Shown here: in pieces, positions 41,811-51,031 of the stretch
Position numbering within the stretch: the first letter of the stretch is position 1
Layout of the letters: each line of letters begins with the position of its first letter
Assembly (NCBI RefSeq): GCF_049860565.1
Contig: NZ_CP172056.1
Span: 4,030,001-4,094,000 of the forward strand
Source: Desulfitobacterium_A nosdiversum
GTDB lineage: Bacteria; Bacillota; Desulfitobacteriia; Desulfitobacteriales; Desulfitobacteriaceae
Direction of reading: 5' to 3'
DNA length: 64,000 nt
Notes under the pieces: model-generated
The model's input: only the letters and a program-made list of their open reading frames with translations
The model's database searches: none
What the model was told of the DNA's origin: nothing
Translations under genes and position numbers: made by a program

Positions 41811-43505
41811 TTATAATTTAAATTTATTAACTGCTCCTATCAGATGATCGGCCATTTCAGATAAGCTCTGCGAAGCCGCACTTATTTCCTCTATGGAAGC
41901 AGTTTGTTCTTGTACAGTCGCTGACACGGATTGCATCTGATCAGTAACCTCTAGGCTTGTATTATTCACTTTGTTGAGTGATACAACAACATTCCCTGTT
42001 TCATTAGATATCTTTATCATGACTGAAGATAGAAGTTCTATTTCCTTCGTTAACTCGTCAATAAGATTGCTAATATTATCAAATGCTTTTCCGGAAACAT
42101 GAACTTTCTCTATGCCCGTTTTAACATTCTCCGCTTCAGCATCCATTGCCGTAGATGCTTCAATTAAATTTTTCTCAGTTTCCTTAATTAAACTTGAAAT
42201 ATCATCTGCGGACTGTTTAGACTGTTCTGCTAGTTTACGGACTTCTTCCGCCACAACAGCAAATCCTTTACCGTGCTCTCCAGCCCTAACCGCTTCTATT
42301 GCAGCATTGAGCGCAAGAAGATTAGTTTGATCTGCTATACTGGTAATTACGTTCGTAATACTAAATATTTTATGCGAACTTTCTTCTAAGTCTTTGATCG
42401 ATTTAATAACGAATGCGCTGCTGTTAGCTATTTTATCCATTTGAGCTATAACTCCGGTTACAGCAAGCATACCCTCTTTAGACATTTTATCTGTTTTTTG
42501 GGATAATTCTACAACGCTGTTGCTGCTATCAGTTATCCGTTTAACCTGATTAGATATCTCATTCATAGATATTGTTGAAATATTTATTGCCTGGGATTGC
42601 AGATTAGAATTATGGGATACGTCTTCTGCTACATTAGCTACTTGCTCAGTTGCTTTCGCATGTTCTTCTGTACTTGCTGTTAGCTCCTCCGACGTAACAG
42701 CTACTTGCGTAGCAGATTCTTTTATTTGAGATACCAAAACCTTAAGACTATCAAGCATAACTACAAAATTTCTTGTTAATTCACCTAATTCGTCTTTTGC
42801 GTTATGTGGTTTTATATCCCTGCTTAAGTCACCATTCGCTAAAGCTTTAGAGTATTCCGTTATATTCTTAAGAGGTTCGGTAACTTTTCGGGCACTAGAA
42901 AAGCTAACATAAGTTGCAGCTAAATAGGCAAGGATTAAAAATGCAATACTTCCACTACTCAGTTGTTTATATAATACTGCGTTTCTATTAGCTTCACGAA
43001 TTTTAATCGATTCCTCGTAGTTTCCTAAATCCGTAAATAATGAGTCTGTATCTTTACGAGCAGCTCTAGCTTCATTAAAACAGATTGCGTTAGCTTCAGT
43101 AATTTTAGCTTGGTGGTATAAATCCACAATTTGTAAATTATAATTCGTAAACTTTGTATAGTTGTCTTCGACCTTTTTAAGGATAGATTTTTCTTTTTCG
43201 TCTACCATTACTGACTTAATAAAGTCAAATCTTTTTTGGGCTTCCACTTTTTTAGTTTCAATCTCTTTAACATAAGAGTCGTCCCCTGTTAGCAAGAACC
43301 CCCTTATGTCATTGGATTGCCCGGCGAAATAAAATTGCAGCTCTCTGAGAGCTATTACACTCTGCATTGTGTTATCAACCAAATGATGACTGTTAGAATA
43401 TAAAAATCTCATTCCAAAAATCCCGGCTATTGAAGTAATGCATAATAATAAAGCAATAAGCAAATTACCCAACAACAATCTCGATCTTACTTTCAAATAC
43501 GACAC
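41811..43505 (-). CDS. methyl-accepting chemotaxis protein (4HB sensor)
   Basis: The 564-residue receptor has a first membrane helix at about residues 10-30, a four-helix-bundle ligand domain of about 150 residues (HLVDNTMQSVIALRELQFYF and on), a second helix near 185-205, a HAMP domain (KVTEPLKNITEYSKALANGD), and the signalling tip containing ITSIADQTNLLALNAAIEAV and RAGEHGKGFAVVAEEVRKLA. It feeds the CheA/CheW pathway. Its ligand is unknown. It is convergent with the small gene at 41544. Confidence 0.95.
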   Translation of the reverse strand: MSYLKVRSRLLLGNLLIALLLCITSIAGIFGMRFLYSNSHHLVDNTMQSVIALRELQFYFAGQSNDIRGFLLTGDDSYVKEIETKKVEAQKRFDFIKSVMVDEKEKSILKKVEDNYTKFTNYNLQIVDLYHQAKITEANAICFNEARAARKDTDSLFTDLGNYEESIKIREANRNAVLYKQLSSGSIAFLILAYLAATYVSFSSARKVTEPLKNITEYSKALANGDLSRDIKPHNAKDELGELTRNFVVMLDSLKVLVSQIKESATQVAVTSEELTASTEEHAKATEQVANVAEDVSHNSNLQSQAINISTISMNEISNQVKRITDSSNSVVELSQKTDKMSKEGMLAVTGVIAQMDKIANSSAFVIKSIKDLEESSHKIFSITNVITSIADQTNLLALNAAIEAVRAGEHGKGFAVVAEEVRKLAEQSKQSADDISSLIKETEKNLIEASTAMDAEAENVKTGIEKVHVSGKAFDNISNLIDELTKEIELLSSVMIKISNETGNVVVSLNKVNNTSLEVTDQMQSVSATVQEQTASIEEISAASQSLSEMADHLIGAVNKFKL

Positions 43506-43593
43506 TCCCCTTGGATATTTATTAACATTTTAGTAAACATTCTCCAGGTAACCCTATAATTCCTTTCAGAGTAATGTTAACTAAAGGTTAAAA

Positions 43594-43632
43594 AAACAGG
43601 ATGGCTACACTTTTAAGCATGCCATCCTGTTT
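43594..43632 (-). terminator. hairpin upstream of the chemoreceptor gene
   Basis: A perfect 12-bp stem (43594-43605 with 43621-43632) has a 15-nt loop and, on the minus strand, the T-rich TTTTTAACC after it. It would insulate the chemoreceptor from transcription coming from the thioredoxin reductase gene. Confidence 0.7.
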
Positions 43633-43681
43633 CTCTAGAATATCAATTTATGAAAGAAGTATAGTCTTGTTTTTAAGATAC

Positions 43682-43723
43682 AAAAAGATCATCTTATCCG
43701 CAGCAGATAAAGGTGATCTTTTT
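43682..43723 (-). terminator. terminator of the second thioredoxin reductase gene
   Basis: AAAAAGATCA with an inner CTTATC arm pairs with GATAAAG and TGATCTTTTT. It lies about 67 bp past the reductase stop, and the minus strand continues with a T run. Confidence 0.75.
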
Positions 43724-43789
43724 AGCTATCTTTAAAAATCGAATTTAATTCTGAGACGCTCCTTGTACTACTTCACTGATTATTGGTAT

Positions 43790-45010
43790 CTATATCTGAG
43801 CTTTTAGGCTTTCTTTATCCATCGTATAGTAAAGTTGTTTGACCTTTTCTGCTTTATTTAAAACTAAAGCAGCAGGTACACTATTAACCTCATATTTTTT
43901 CGCCAGGTTTTTTGGGGTCGCCATATCCACCTTCACGACTTTATAGTGTTCACCCAGCTCCCGGTTAGCTTCTTCTAATAAAGTGCTGAATTCCAAACTT
44001 TCATTATTTAAGGCATTGAAGAAAAGGAGTAAGACTTTCTTGTCGCTTTGGAGAATGTTCGTATTAAACGCATTTAATTCTTCGATGTAGCGTTCAGCGG
44101 CAACCGCTGCTACAGCTCCGTCTCCGGCGGCCGAAACAACTTGTCTTAAATATTTGATGCGGTTATCCCCGACCGCATATACTCCTTCAAGATTCGTTTC
44201 CATCATTTCATTGATGGGAATATACCCTCTTTTGTCCATGTCGATGCCGCTGTCTTTGAGAAAATGAGTGGAAGGAACCATTCCTACAAAAAAGAAGACT
44301 CCCTGACAAACCAGTTCAGTCGAACTTCCTGTTTTTAAGTTCTTGATTTTTACCCCTTCAACATTTTCTTCGCCCTGGACTTCTTCAATCGTGGAATTCC
44401 AGATAAACTCCATTTTTTCATTTTGGAACGCTCTTTCGGCACTGACTTTATTGCAATCGAGAACGCCTTCGTCATGGAGCACAATCACAGTGACTTTACG
44501 GGCAAACTTGGTAATATACATTCCTTCTTCAATCGCTTGGTCCCCGCTGCCCACGACAACAACATCTTCTCCTTCGAAGAACTCGGCATCACAGGTCGCA
44601 CAATACGCGACACCGCTGCCCTGGAGCCGCTTTTCGCCCGAGATGTTTAAAAGCCTTGGTTCACTGCCACAGGCAATAATGACAGCTTTTGCCGAAAATT
44701 CCTTGCCTTTTTTTGTGGTAATGATTTTGTCTCCCCGAGTAAAATCTGTACTGACAACCTCGTCGCGTAAAAACTCGACACCAAACACTTCCGCATGTTT
44801 TTTAAAGTCGAGCATGAGATCAGAACCGCTGATTTCCGGATATCCGGGATAATTGACAATCTCTCGCGTCGTATTGACTAAACCGCCTATGGTTCCTTTA
44901 TTGATCACGAGGGTTTTCAGCTTGGCTCTTGCCCCATAGATTGCTGAAGAAAGCCCTGCCGGACCGCCGCCAATGATGATTAAATCATATGAATTCTTTA
45001 TATCTCCCAT
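43790..45010 (-). CDS. trxB: thioredoxin reductase with extra Cys-less thioredoxin-like domain (second copy)
   Basis: The 406-residue paralogue of the reductase at 18258-19478 has the same motifs: IIIGGGPAGLSSAIYGA, GVAYCATCDAEF with redox CATC, VVVVGSGDQAIEEGMY and YAVGDNRIKYLRQ. It has the same C-terminal Trx-like tail without cysteines (KVLLLFFNALNNESLEFSTL to VPAALVLNKAEKVKQL). Long identical stretches indicate recent duplication of the cassette. It lies downstream of its own CHVC thioredoxin and an arylsulfotransferase-like gene. The tail may dock the partner thioredoxin or another enzyme; that is inference. Confidence 0.92.
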   Translation of the reverse strand: MGDIKNSYDLIIIGGGPAGLSSAIYGARAKLKTLVINKGTIGGLVNTTREIVNYPGYPEISGSDLMLDFKKHAEVFGVEFLRDEVVSTDFTRGDKIITTKKGKEFSAKAVIIACGSEPRLLNISGEKRLQGSGVAYCATCDAEFFEGEDVVVVGSGDQAIEEGMYITKFARKVTVIVLHDEGVLDCNKVSAERAFQNEKMEFIWNSTIEEVQGEENVEGVKIKNLKTGSSTELVCQGVFFFVGMVPSTHFLKDSGIDMDKRGYIPINEMMETNLEGVYAVGDNRIKYLRQVVSAAGDGAVAAVAAERYIEELNAFNTNILQSDKKVLLLFFNALNNESLEFSTLLEEANRELGEHYKVVKVDMATPKNLAKKYEVNSVPAALVLNKAEKVKQLYYTMDKESLKAQI

Positions 45011-45048
45011 TTTCCCAACTCCTCCCTCTCTGTAAGCATCTTTTATGA

Positions 45049-45375
45049 TTATAATTCAAGGACTTCTGTAATTTTATCCACGACTTGTTCCTCTTCAGCA
45101 GCACCCGCCATTTTGCCTTGATATTCGCCGTCTTTAAAAAAGAGAATCTGAGGAACACCTTTCAGGGAGAATCTTTGGAATAAATCTTTATCTTCTTCTA
45201 CATCCACATAATAGAACCCAAACTTACCCTTATACTGTTGTTGAAGATCTTCCAGAACTGGGACAACGCCCTGACAAACGTGACATGTTTTTCTTGAGAA
45301 TATAACTAAGCATTGTTCTTGGCTATCATAAATAGCCTTTTCAAACTGGTCAGCATTTAATTTTTCCAGCGGCAT
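45049..45375 (-). CDS. thioredoxin with CHVC active site (second copy)
   Basis: The 108-residue thioredoxin has active site CHVC in SRKTCHVCQGVVPVL and the cis-Pro loop GVPQILFFKDGE. The ATG at 45375 (MPLEKLNADQF) follows AAGGAG and corresponds to the start chosen for its paralogue at 19497-19823. The frame is open upstream to 45453, but the extra residues have no counterpart in the first copy. It should be reduced by the adjoining reductase (38-bp gap). Confidence 0.9.
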   Translation of the reverse strand: MPLEKLNADQFEKAIYDSQEQCLVIFSRKTCHVCQGVVPVLEDLQQQYKGKFGFYYVDVEEDKDLFQRFSLKGVPQILFFKDGEYQGKMAGAAEEEQVVDKITEVLEL

Positions 45376-45461
45376 ATTTCTTTGCTCCTTTAATTGAGAA
45401 AGGAGTGGTCGAAGCACTTCATGTACTTGCGGCCATTCCTTTACTCGTTCCATCTCATAAA

Positions 45462-46943
45462 TTAAAACAAATTAAAACCGTCATCATCATCGTCATCTTT
45501 TAAAGAGAGATCCTGGTCCCCTGCGGCAACGCAGGCTTGATGTACCTTGGGATAGCCGATAGTTCCTTCTACCCCGACAACATCTTTAACTTCGCAGTCG
45601 GCTGCTCCGGGAACACGGAATTTACGAATATCAAGCATGGGGATTGCCGTTTCTTTGGGTTCAGGAAGTTGGGGGATATAGCTGTAAGGATAACGATAAC
45701 CCCGATAGTAAACCTCTGCCGGATTTTCGGTAAATGGCGAGATGAATTCCCACACGACATCTTTCATCCGAGTAACCTCGAAGAAACGACCGCCTACTCC
45801 TTCGGTTATGAAGGTATTTCCATTCGGAAGACGTTGAGCAGTACTGGTCAATGGACTATAGAAACGATAATCATTAATTAGTGGTGAACCATAACCCATA
45901 AGTTCACTTGCTGTAAGTTGCCAAACCACTTTCATGGTTACAGGGTTTAATTCAAGAACACGGGAACGGTCAGCGATGTTGACTTTTGTTCCATCTTTAG
46001 ATATATTGCTGGGTTCGCCATAACCTGACCAACCGCCATTATCAAAGATAAGAATGTTTCCTGCTCCGGGAAGTCCTTGAGGAATCATATGAACATGATG
46101 CTGCCCAATAATTTGTCCGATTTTTCGAAGTTTCGGATCATCGGCATAATCAGGCCCCATTTTCCAAACAACTTTACCGGTTTCTTTAGAAATGATAGCG
46201 ATAATATTGGATTCACGGGCATCCCAAATAATATTATCCGGATGGAAACGTTCGTCGCCTTTATCGTACCATTTATTAGGGCCGAGAACGCTCATGGAGT
46301 TAATGTGCATCCAGTCGCCCATTCCGCCGCCCGCTTCATGCAGGTTCGGATTTTTATAGAGGGCTAGTTTAGCTGCAGCGCTGAAGCCATATTCATTGAA
46401 ATGGTCTACAGCATGCCATTCCCAAACAATATTTCCTTCCCAGTCCACTTCAATGATAACATCATCCAAAAGTTGCTTGTCAGAGATTCGTTTGTTATAG
46501 CAGTTATCATGGCAAAGGATTAAGGTGTTGCCGCTATCGGTCTTACACTCCATTCCAGGTACATAGTAACCTACAGTGTTGCCTTCTCTTTGATAGTCAT
46601 GATGCTGACGAGCCATCCAACGCGGTTCTTCGCCTTCATCTTCAATATACTCTTTCTTATTAAATTCCCAAACCACTTTACCTTCCCAATCAACTTGTAT
46701 AAGGTCGATTTGGTCTTGATAGCCGAATTTAGCGTTTCTTCTGCCACGACTTCCCATGACATAACCCCCGGGAAGCAATTTATTTGGCATTCCAAGAAGA
46801 TCTTTAAATACGCGAACAACTCTACCATTCATGTCAATAATTACGCAGCCTAAACCGGGTGCATTCAAAATGGTGTAACCGTTAAAACATTTTTCCGGGT
46901 TATAAATTGTAACACCTGTAGGATGAATAAAGGGCTGACCCAT
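45462..46943 (-). CDS. arylsulfotransferase (ASST)-family beta-propeller protein, cytoplasmic
   Basis: The 493-residue protein matches the aryl-sulfate sulfotransferase propeller family, with repeated blade motifs such as VDWEGKVVWEF, VDWEGNIVWEWHAVDH and GKVVWKMG, plus His-rich loops RQHHDY, WMHINS and GQHHVHMIPQG that could supply the catalytic His. Known ASST enzymes pass sulfate between phenolic compounds and are exported. This one has no signal peptide and ends in an acidic tail (LKDDDDDDGFNLF). It begins a cluster with a CHVC thioredoxin and reductase. A nearly identical gene starts beyond the window end (62861-64000). Function is inferred only from the fold family. Confidence 0.8.
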   Translation of the reverse strand: MGQPFIHPTGVTIYNPEKCFNGYTILNAPGLGCVIIDMNGRVVRVFKDLLGMPNKLLPGGYVMGSRGRRNAKFGYQDQIDLIQVDWEGKVVWEFNKKEYIEDEGEEPRWMARQHHDYQREGNTVGYYVPGMECKTDSGNTLILCHDNCYNKRISDKQLLDDVIIEVDWEGNIVWEWHAVDHFNEYGFSAAAKLALYKNPNLHEAGGGMGDWMHINSMSVLGPNKWYDKGDERFHPDNIIWDARESNIIAIISKETGKVVWKMGPDYADDPKLRKIGQIIGQHHVHMIPQGLPGAGNILIFDNGGWSGYGEPSNISKDGTKVNIADRSRVLELNPVTMKVVWQLTASELMGYGSPLINDYRFYSPLTSTAQRLPNGNTFITEGVGGRFFEVTRMKDVVWEFISPFTENPAEVYYRGYRYPYSYIPQLPEPKETAIPMLDIRKFRVPGAADCEVKDVVGVEGTIGYPKVHQACVAAGDQDLSLKDDDDDDGFNLF

Positions 46944-47004
46944 TTTAACAACACTCCTTACTCTACAATAACATCAATAACAGCCGCAAAGCCGTAAACA
47001 CCGG

Positions 47005-47045
47005 CAACTAATTATTCCGGCAAAAATTGTCGGAATAATTAGTTG
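47005..47045. other. long perfect hairpin without a T tract
   Basis: CAACTAATTATTCCG (47005-47019) is perfectly complementary to 47031-47045 around an 11-nt loop. It lies 43 bp past the leucine dehydrogenase stop and 60 bp before the arylsulfotransferase start. No T run follows on either strand, so it may protect or process a transcript. Confidence 0.6.
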
Positions 47046-47087
47046 CATACCTGATGCAAAACTGGCAATAGTGTTTAATATTTTCCT

Positions 47088-48185
47088 TTAAACAGTAAAT
47101 TTATTTTGTAAACGCATTACCTTATCTAGTTTTTCCTCAACAAGAAGATCAGCCACAAGATAGGTGGGTTTGTTTTCCTTCTTAGAAACTTCAAAAATAC
47201 GGCTCATTGTATCATAAATCAGGCTTGTATTTTTAAATGCACGTTCTTTATTGAACCCATGGAACTCATCCGCTACTGCAATAAGTCCACCCGCATTGAC
47301 TACATAATCCGGTGCGTAGAAGATACCCATTTCATGTAATTTATCACCATGGCGGGGCTCAGCTAACTGATTGTTTGCAGCACCACAAATAGCTTTACAC
47401 GTCAATTGAGGAATTGTTTCGTCGTTGATAATTGCACCTAAGGCATTTGGGGAAAAAATATCACATTTTACACTAAAGATTTCATCAGGCTTAACCATTG
47501 TAACTTCCGGATGTGCTTCTTTTACTGCCTTCACATTATCTTCAAAAATATCAGTAGCAAAAACCTTTGCCCCTTCATCGAGCAGATGCTGAGTAAGAAC
47601 TTTACCAACTTTACCGAGACCTTGGACTGCAACGGTTAATCCTTTTAAGGAATCCGTTCCAAAAGCTGCTTTGGCAGTTGCTTTCATACCCCGGTATACA
47701 CCAAATGCGGTAATAATCCCCGAATTTCCACTGCCTCCATACTCTTCAGGTAATCCATTTACGTATTTAGTTTGTTTGTTTGCGGAAACAAAGTCCATAC
47801 CTACAGTTCCAACATCAGTTCCTGTCCAGAAGCGTCCCTTTAAGGTTTCAACAAATGTTCCTAAAGCTTGGAAAAGCTCATCCGATTTATCTTTTCTAGC
47901 GTCACCGATAATAACGGTTTTACCACCGCCACACATTACATTAGAAATCGCACACTTATAGGTCATACCGCGTGAAAGACGAAGTACATCAGTGATTGCG
48001 TCTTGTTCGCTTTCATAATTCCACATCCGGCATCCGCCTAAAGCGGGACCTAAAGTTGTATCATGAATACCAATAATAGCCTTAAGTCCAGTAGTTTTAT
48101 CATAGTTAAAAACCAATTGTTGATGACCATATTTCTCCATTTGTTCAAAAATACTATAAACTTGATCTTTTTCACATTTTGACAT
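47088..48185 (-). CDS. leucine/branched-chain amino acid dehydrogenase
   Basis: The 365-residue protein belongs to the Glu/Leu/Phe/Val dehydrogenase family. It has GPALGGCRMWNY, the catalytic Lys region NVMCGGGKTVIIGD, and the NAD-binding motif VAVQGLGKVGKVLTQHLLDEG. It deaminates leucine, valine or isoleucine to the keto acid with NAD+. The keto acid could feed the oxidoreductase and butyrate kinase module further along (51-58 kb). It is preceded by an NhaC antiporter gene on the same strand. Confidence 0.9.
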   Translation of the reverse strand: MSKCEKDQVYSIFEQMEKYGHQQLVFNYDKTTGLKAIIGIHDTTLGPALGGCRMWNYESEQDAITDVLRLSRGMTYKCAISNVMCGGGKTVIIGDARKDKSDELFQALGTFVETLKGRFWTGTDVGTVGMDFVSANKQTKYVNGLPEEYGGSGNSGIITAFGVYRGMKATAKAAFGTDSLKGLTVAVQGLGKVGKVLTQHLLDEGAKVFATDIFEDNVKAVKEAHPEVTMVKPDEIFSVKCDIFSPNALGAIINDETIPQLTCKAICGAANNQLAEPRHGDKLHEMGIFYAPDYVVNAGGLIAVADEFHGFNKERAFKNTSLIYDTMSRIFEVSKKENKPTYLVADLLVEEKLDKVMRLQNKFTV

Positions 48186-48323
48186 CGACTTTTCTCTCCT
48201 TATGATTTTAATTACGTTTTGATTTTACCCATTCCTTAACGTTCTTCTATGACTTATTCCTTAATGTGCAGAAAGATCAATCAACATTCCCTTAAACTAA
48301 GGCTACTTTAGCTTTGAACCAAG

Positions 48324-49763
48324 TTAAGCTTTCGCCCCAATTACAGGCTTACGAACCGGTGAATTGTCCGACCGCCATATGGCAAAACCCGTATATCCAT
48401 AAGTTATTGAGAATATCGGAACAATCCAGCACATAAACGCATAGGGTGCAAATTCATAAGCACTGACTCCAAGCACACCTAAGATATAGAAAGCATGTAC
48501 ACTCCAAGGTACAAGGGGGCTTGCAATGCATCCGCCATCTTCCACTGTTCGGGAAAGAACTCGCAAGTGCAATCCTCTTTCTCTAAATACAGGAGCATAC
48601 GCACGTCCGGGAATAATCATTGTAACGGATTGACTCCCCGTACCAATTAACATGATGTAACTTGCAAACAAAACTGCAATAATAAGTCGGCCGGTATTGG
48701 TAGCCCATTTTAAACTTGCATCAACGATAACTTCCAATATCCTCGTCTTTTCTAACACTCCGCCGAAAGAAACTGCTGCAATCAATAACATTACCGTACT
48801 CGTAATACTATTAATCCCTCCACGGCTCAGTAAATTGTCCAATTGTTTCACACCGGTGTGACCCACATAACCATTCACTGCCGAGTTAAAAATCGCAATT
48901 ATTGATTGTCCTTGGAATATCAATGCAACTATCGCTCCAAGAACAACAGATAACGTAATAAGAGGAACCGCTGGAATTCGACGATAAGCTAGAATTATTA
49001 ATAACAAAGGCGGAACTAAGGTCCATAGCGAAAGATTAAAAGTTGCGTTAAGTGTTTGAAGGATAGTTGTGATATCCCCGCCTAAATTGCTTCCGCCATT
49101 ATGGTTCATACCCATTAAAGCGTAAATGATAGCTGTTACTACAGCAGCCGGTATTGTGGTCCACATCATCGAACCAATATGGCTGAATAAGTCTACTTCG
49201 CAAACAGAAGAAGCAATATTTGTTGAACTAGATGCCGGGGACATCTTATCCCCAAAATAAGCTCCTGAAACTATAGCCCCCACTACTAACGGAAGCGGAT
49301 AACCAAGTGCCTGACCAACACCCATCAAAGCAATGCCCACTGTTCCCATAGTGCCAAATGACGTTCCGGTCATAGTTGAAGCAACAATACACAATATAAA
49401 AGTTGTAACCAGATAACTAGACGGAGATATGATTTTCAGGCCCCAGTAGATGATAGTTGGAATAGTACCAGCAAGAATCCAAACGCCAACCAACATACCT
49501 ACAGCTATTAGAATAAAAATAGCAATATGAACTCGGTATATAGAATCAAACATTCCTTCTTGTAAATCCTTCCAAGAATAACCTAAGTATTTTCCAAATA
49601 AACAAGCAATAGCCGTTGCAATTATTAACGGAAGAATAGCGGGCAACTTTGCAACAACCGTACCCCAAAGAATAATTAGCACTGGGATCACAAATGCCAC
49701 GACAGCTTCAATTAACCCTGGTTTTCTTGAACTACCATCAGTAATCATAATAGACCTCTCCAT
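48324..49763 (-). CDS. NhaC-family Na+/H+ antiporter
   Basis: The 479-residue protein has about eleven to twelve membrane helices and the NhaC signature GAYFGDKMSPASSSTNIASS. The family also includes amino-acid or malate/lactate antiporters (MleN-like), so the exchanged solute is uncertain. A position upstream of leucine dehydrogenase on the same strand (138-bp gap) hints at amino acid or keto acid exchange, but that is only context. Confidence 0.88.
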   Translation of the reverse strand: MERSIMITDGSSRKPGLIEAVVAFVIPVLIILWGTVVAKLPAILPLIIATAIACLFGKYLGYSWKDLQEGMFDSIYRVHIAIFILIAVGMLVGVWILAGTIPTIIYWGLKIISPSSYLVTTFILCIVASTMTGTSFGTMGTVGIALMGVGQALGYPLPLVVGAIVSGAYFGDKMSPASSSTNIASSVCEVDLFSHIGSMMWTTIPAAVVTAIIYALMGMNHNGGSNLGGDITTILQTLNATFNLSLWTLVPPLLLIILAYRRIPAVPLITLSVVLGAIVALIFQGQSIIAIFNSAVNGYVGHTGVKQLDNLLSRGGINSITSTVMLLIAAVSFGGVLEKTRILEVIVDASLKWATNTGRLIIAVLFASYIMLIGTGSQSVTMIIPGRAYAPVFRERGLHLRVLSRTVEDGGCIASPLVPWSVHAFYILGVLGVSAYEFAPYAFMCWIVPIFSITYGYTGFAIWRSDNSPVRKPVIGAKA

Positions 49764-50145
49764 TCAGTTGCAAAATTCAACACGGGAAATCTAAATTGTG
49801 GTATTTCTACAAATGCGTATTTAGTTGTAGTGTCTTACCTATAATAACCTGTTTATTCTTCCTTTCTTTAAAGCTTTAAATCATACACCTTTGTTCAAAT
49901 AAGTTTATCAGTAGAAGGAATCATTCCGCTAATTAGCAGAATACAGTTCCATGCATGGTTACCTTCTAACACGATTATATTATTTGACTTTTTTAAAATC
50001 TGTTGTCCAATTAACATCTTTAAAAATTATTTGTATATTTTTTGTCTTTTTGAAAATTTAAATAAAGATTGATTAACTTTAAAAAGTATGGTATCTTTGT
50101 GGCGAAAATAACAAAGTCAACAAGATCAGGTCGGGGGGGATTTTC
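49764..50145. other. divergent intergenic region between nhaC and crp-family genes
   Basis: This 382-bp AT-rich region contains the promoter for the Crp-family gene (50069-50097). Several T/A runs are present, but I could not identify a clear FNR- or CprK-type palindrome. Confidence 0.5.
50069..50097 (+). promoter_or_regulatory. sigma-A promoter of the Crp/Fnr-family gene
   Basis: TTGATT (50069-50074) and TATCTT (50092-50097) are separated by 17 bases. They stand about 50 bp before the TTG start codon. Confidence 0.5.
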
Positions 50146-50841
50146 TTGGATGAATGTTCAACAAAATTCGAATTATTAGGTTCTCCTTGGATATACACAA
50201 GCCCACATGCTGAGTGGAATACCCCTGCTATACATGGTATTGTTAAACAATTTAAAAAGAAAGAAATAATCATACACAGTGGTGAACAAATTGATTGTAT
50301 CTATTATTTGAACAAGGGACGAATCAAAACAGTTGCAATAAGTCCTTCAGGAAATCAAAAAATTCTTTGGTATATTGAAGCCGGCTGTATTTTTGGTGAG
50401 ACAGCCTTTTTTAACCAGAAACCATGTGACTATAACTTTCTTGCCATTACAGATTGCGAAGTATACATTTTTCCTAAGGATATGATAATACAAGAAATAA
50501 TTCCAAAATTCCCCGATCTTACATTGTCCATTATCAGAACACTATCGCGAAAAGTTCATATTTTATCTATACAAGTTGAAGATTGTGTTTTTAGTAAACC
50601 TCTAATTCGTGTAGCTAAATTAATTTACCTTCTGTACCAAGGACATATCCTTAAAGACAAAAAAGAAGACTCAACTATTCCTCTTACTCAAGAAGATATA
50701 GCTAGTACATTGGGAATGCATCGGGTTACAGTCAACCAAGTCCTAAAACATTTGAAAGAACTCCAAGCGTTAGAAGACCATACGCATCTTATTATCGTTA
50801 AAGATGTTAAAATACTAAAAGAAATTTTTAATGAAAAATAG
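50146..50841 (+). CDS. Crp/Fnr-family transcriptional regulator
   Basis: The 231-residue regulator has an N-terminal cyclic-nucleotide-binding-like barrel (KEIIIHSGEQIDCIYYLNKG, then GCIFGETAFFNQ), a long dimer helix, and a C-terminal winged helix (LTQEDIASTLGMHRVTVNQV). It resembles the CprK-like group of Desulfitobacterium in layout. The N-terminus lacks an FNR-type cysteine cluster. The start is TTG at 50146, preceded by GGGGGGGA; no in-frame ATG fits. It is divergent from nhaC, which may be its target. Confidence 0.9.
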   Translation: MDECSTKFELLGSPWIYTSPHAEWNTPAIHGIVKQFKKKEIIIHSGEQIDCIYYLNKGRIKTVAISPSGNQKILWYIEAGCIFGETAFFNQKPCDYNFLAITDCEVYIFPKDMIIQEIIPKFPDLTLSIIRTLSRKVHILSIQVEDCVFSKPLIRVAKLIYLLYQGHILKDKKEDSTIPLTQEDIASTLGMHRVTVNQVLKHLKELQALEDHTHLIIVKDVKILKEIFNEK

Positions 50842-50869
50842 AGGATTTACAAGTCGTAAATCCTCTATT
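50837..50869 (+). terminator. terminator overlapping the crp-family stop codon
   Basis: A perfect 14-bp stem (50837-50850 with 50856-50869) has a 5-nt loop and is followed by TTTTTTAA. The stop codon lies inside the left arm. Confidence 0.88.
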
Positions 50870-50881
50870 TTTTAATTAGGG

Positions 50882-51022
50882 CGTACCAAGTCACTTTTGA
50901 AGGAGAACCCGTTGTCATTCGCGTTGATCAAATTCTTCTTAAGACCGAATAATAGATCGCCAGAAACAGAACATTTGTTTTCAGCTGTCAGAGTCTTATT
51001 AACGGTTTGCTGAAAATATTAT
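50882..51022 (+). pseudogene. decayed copy of the polymerase-associated small gene
   Basis: The translation YQVTFEGEPVVIRVDQILLK-TE, then two stop codons, then IARNR and VFSCQS, matches residues 29-75 of the 86-residue protein at 41544. The DNA match is high across about 140 bp. It has no start and in-frame stops, so it is dead. No polymerase gene remains next to it. Confidence 0.85.
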
Positions 51023-51031
51023 TTTTAACCA

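Noticed and set aside
49764..50145. FNR or CprK box in the divergent region
   Set aside because: Only AT-rich partial matches; no convincing symmetric TTGAT-N4-ATCAA or TTAAT-N4-ATTAA site.
50882..51022. Intact copy of the polymerase-associated gene
   Set aside because: Two consecutive in-frame stops and no start; listed as a pseudogene instead.
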